This document shows, in pieces, positions 62,253 to 64,000 of a DNA stretch of 64,000 nucleotides. Each line of letters begins with the position of its first letter. Position 1 is the first letter of the stretch. A model generated the notes under the pieces. The model did not search any database. It worked only from the letters and a program-made list of their open reading frames with translations, and had not been told where the DNA came from. The stretch comes from Paulownia fortunei (taxonomy: Eukaryota; Streptophyta; Magnoliopsida; Lamiales; Paulowniaceae), in contig CM033108.1 in the NCBI GenBank assembly GCA_019321725.1, positions 14,588,060 through 14,652,059 of the forward strand, read 5' to 3'. The position numbers and the translations under genes were made by a program.

Positions 62253-62811
62253 AGTATAATTCTAGTTGCATATGGATATGCTTATGTGTTATTTGATTCT
62301 GGAGCTACGCATATTTTTATTTCTATTTCTTATGCTTAGAAATGTAATTTGTTTTGTGAACCTTTGGATGTGACACTATTTATTAACACCCCTGTTGGAA
62401 GCATATTTGTTGCGGAATATATATGCAAATCTTGTGTTGTTAAGATAGAAAACTATGAGATGCTAGGAGACTTATCTCTATTAGACATGATGGCCTTTGA
62501 TGTCATTCTTGGGATAGATTGGTTGGCCACTTATTATGCTTCTATCAATTGTCAGTTGAAGAGAGTAGACTTTCATCCCCCTAGTCTACCAAAGTTCCAC
62601 TTTGCATATGGTATGTGTAAATCCCCTCTAAAATTGATTTCTGCTCTACAAGCTAAAAGATTGTTGAGAAAAGGTTGTACGGGATACCTCGCTACAGTTC
62701 TTGATGAATGAGAGATTGAACTTAAGTTAGAGAATATTTCTATTATTTGTGAGTTCCCAGATGTATTTCCAAAGGAGCTACCTGGATTACCTCCTGGCAG
62801 AGAGATGGAGT
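62253..62811 (+). pseudogene. Gypsy protease
   Basis: VLFDSGATHIFIS carries the aspartic protease D-S-G at 62295-62303. A TAG at 62337-62339 splits the domain, and 62349-62711 continues with VVKIENYEMLGDLSLLDMMA and FDVILGIDWLATYYASINCQ, the flap and C-terminal hallmark (ILGMDWL) of gypsy proteases. A TGA at 62709-62711 ends the frame before the RT linker (FPDVFPKELPGLPPGREMEF near 62755). Confidence 0.9.
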
Positions 62812-62814
62812 TCT

Positions 62815-63640
62815 CTATTGATTAGTGCCAGGTACTGGTTCTATTTCTAAGGCACCATATAGAATAGCTTCAGTTGAGTTGAAAGAGTTAAAGAAACAAC
62901 TACAAAAGCTCCTAGACATGGGATTTATCCAGCCCAGTGTGTCACCTTGGGGAGCACCAGTTATATTTGTTAAGAAGAAAGATGGTAACTTGAGACTTTG
63001 CATTGACTATCGGGAGCTAAATAAGGTCACTGTACGAAATAAATACCCCCTACCTTGAATCGATGACTTATTCAATCAACTATAAGGATCAAAGCTTTTC
63101 TCAAAGATTGATTTGCGAACTGGATACCATCAGTTAAAGATTAAGTTGGAGAATGTACCAAAGATAGCTTTTAGAACGAGATATGGGCATTACGAGTTCT
63201 TGGTGATGCCTTTTGGACTCACTAATGCACCAACAACATTTATGGATCTAAGGAACATGGTATTTAAACCCTATTTAGATAAGTTTGTTGTGGTTTTCAT
63301 TGATGACATACTCATCTACTCAAAAAGTAAGGAGGAACATAAGAGACATCAAAGGCCAGTTTTGTAAATTTTGAGAGAAAATAAGTTGTATGCAAAGTTG
63401 AAGAAGTGTGAGTTTTGGTTAGACAATGTAGCATTCCTTGGTCATGTGATTAATGAGCAGGGTGTCTTTGTGGATCCTCAAAAGATTGAAGCGGTAGTAG
63501 AATGGAGTAGGCCGACAACAGTTATAGAGGTTCGTAGCTTTCTAGGAATGGTTGGCTATTATAGACGTTTTGTTGAAGGATTTTCTCACATTGCTATACC
63601 ATTAACACATCTTATTAAAAAAGGGAGTAAGTTTGAATAG
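62815..63640 (+). pseudogene. Gypsy reverse transcriptase
   Basis: Frames 62825-63058, 63113-63367 and 63371-63640 form one domain. In order: [93 protein letters not shown] and [14 protein letters not shown]. The catalytic YVDD-type box is FIDD at 63296-63307 with both Asp kept. [14 protein letters not shown] marks the thumb. A TGA at 63056-63058, a nearby TAA, and a TAA at 63365-63367 interrupt it. Otherwise well preserved. Confidence 0.93.
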
Positions 63641-64000
63641 ATAGAAGAATTTGAGCAGAGTTTTCAAGAATTGAATATGAGGTTAGTATTCGCCCCAGTA
63701 CTTAGACTTCCATTGTGTGGTGAGGGTTATACTATCTATTGTGATGCCTCAAAGAAGGGACTAGCGTGCATTTTGATGCAGAAAGACAAATTAGTAGCTT
63801 ATGCTTCTAGACACCTCAAGCCTTATGAGCAAAATTACCCTACACATGACTTGGAGTTAGCAGTAGTGGTTTTTCCATTAAAGCTTTGAAGGCATTATCT
63901 TTATGGAGAACGATGTGAGATTTTCACTGATCATAAGAGTTTGAAATATATTTTCACACAGAAAGAGTTGAATATGAGACAAATACGGTGGTTAGAGTCG
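63641..64000 (+). pseudogene. Gypsy RNase H, cut by the window end
   Basis: A TAG at 63638-63640 separates it from RT. The frame at 63671-63889 reads [20 protein letters not shown] and [20 protein letters not shown], then after a [23 protein letters not shown] and [11 protein letters not shown] to the window edge. These are the RNase H stations D (CDAS), E (HDLEL) and D (TDHKSL). Continues beyond 64000. Confidence 0.9.

Larger units (their letters stand above)
60963..64000 (+). mobile_element. Chromovirus-like (Tekay/Del type) Ty3/gypsy element, 5'-truncated, runs off the window
   Basis: Plus-strand order is gag with zinc knuckles, protease, RT, RNase H. No LTR, PBS or leader precedes gag; satellite A abuts it at about 60961. 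All domains carry stops. Integrase and the 3' LTR should lie beyond 64000. Confidence 0.9.

Overview
The window looks like nuclear DNA of a dicot plant. It is very AT-rich and dominated by LTR retrotransposons (both Ty1/copia and Ty3/gypsy), long-period satellite DNA and one spliced plant gene. No species can be named from the sequence alone. Nearly all long reading frames belong to decayed mobile elements; the only host gene that reads intact has short exons.

Layout. 1-5161: a decayed Ty1/copia element on the minus strand (gag, integrase, reverse transcriptase, RNase H) with its leader. 5182-9819 (-): an intact six-exon gene for a 208-residue secreted, cysteine-rich EGF-like protein, with a TATA box 49 bases upstream of the ATG. 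9880-13990: AT-rich intergenic DNA with a 16-bp hairpin and LTR-like pieces. About 14000-16460: a gag-protease remnant of a gypsy element with no recognised RT (TR-GAG-like). 18550-27300: a structurally complete gypsy element of the Athila/Tat type, with 1.6-kb LTRs, a tRNA-Asp primer-binding site, a polypurine tract and near-matching 5-bp flanking repeats. Its gag, protease and most of RT are gone. Downstream of integrase it carries an unidentified ORF and an intronless, broken copy of a plant LOG (cytokinin-activating phosphoribohydrolase) gene. 28960-32945 (-): a gag-like remnant, then a PIF/Harbinger transposase remnant and its Myb/SANT-like partner. 35240-36200: a copia RT/RNase H fragment with polypurine tract and LTR start.

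37020-60960 is satellite DNA in a nested layout. Family A (about 1.8-kb units made of diverged sub-repeats sharing one motif) lies on both sides, in the same orientation. Family B (13 copies, spacing 785-791 bp, with a 5-monomer higher-order period) lies between. After a 100-N assembly gap family B continues in the opposite orientation as a separate subfamily. 60961-64000: a gypsy element of chromovirus (Tekay/Del-like) type that starts inside gag directly against satellite A and runs off the window end.

The most interesting object is the gypsy element at 18550-27300. An intronless LOG copy lies in sense orientation between two LTRs, which suggests a host mRNA captured during retrotransposition. 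This copy is a pseudogene (two in-frame stops, one frameshift, altered catalytic-motif residues), but relatives elsewhere in the genome could be intact.
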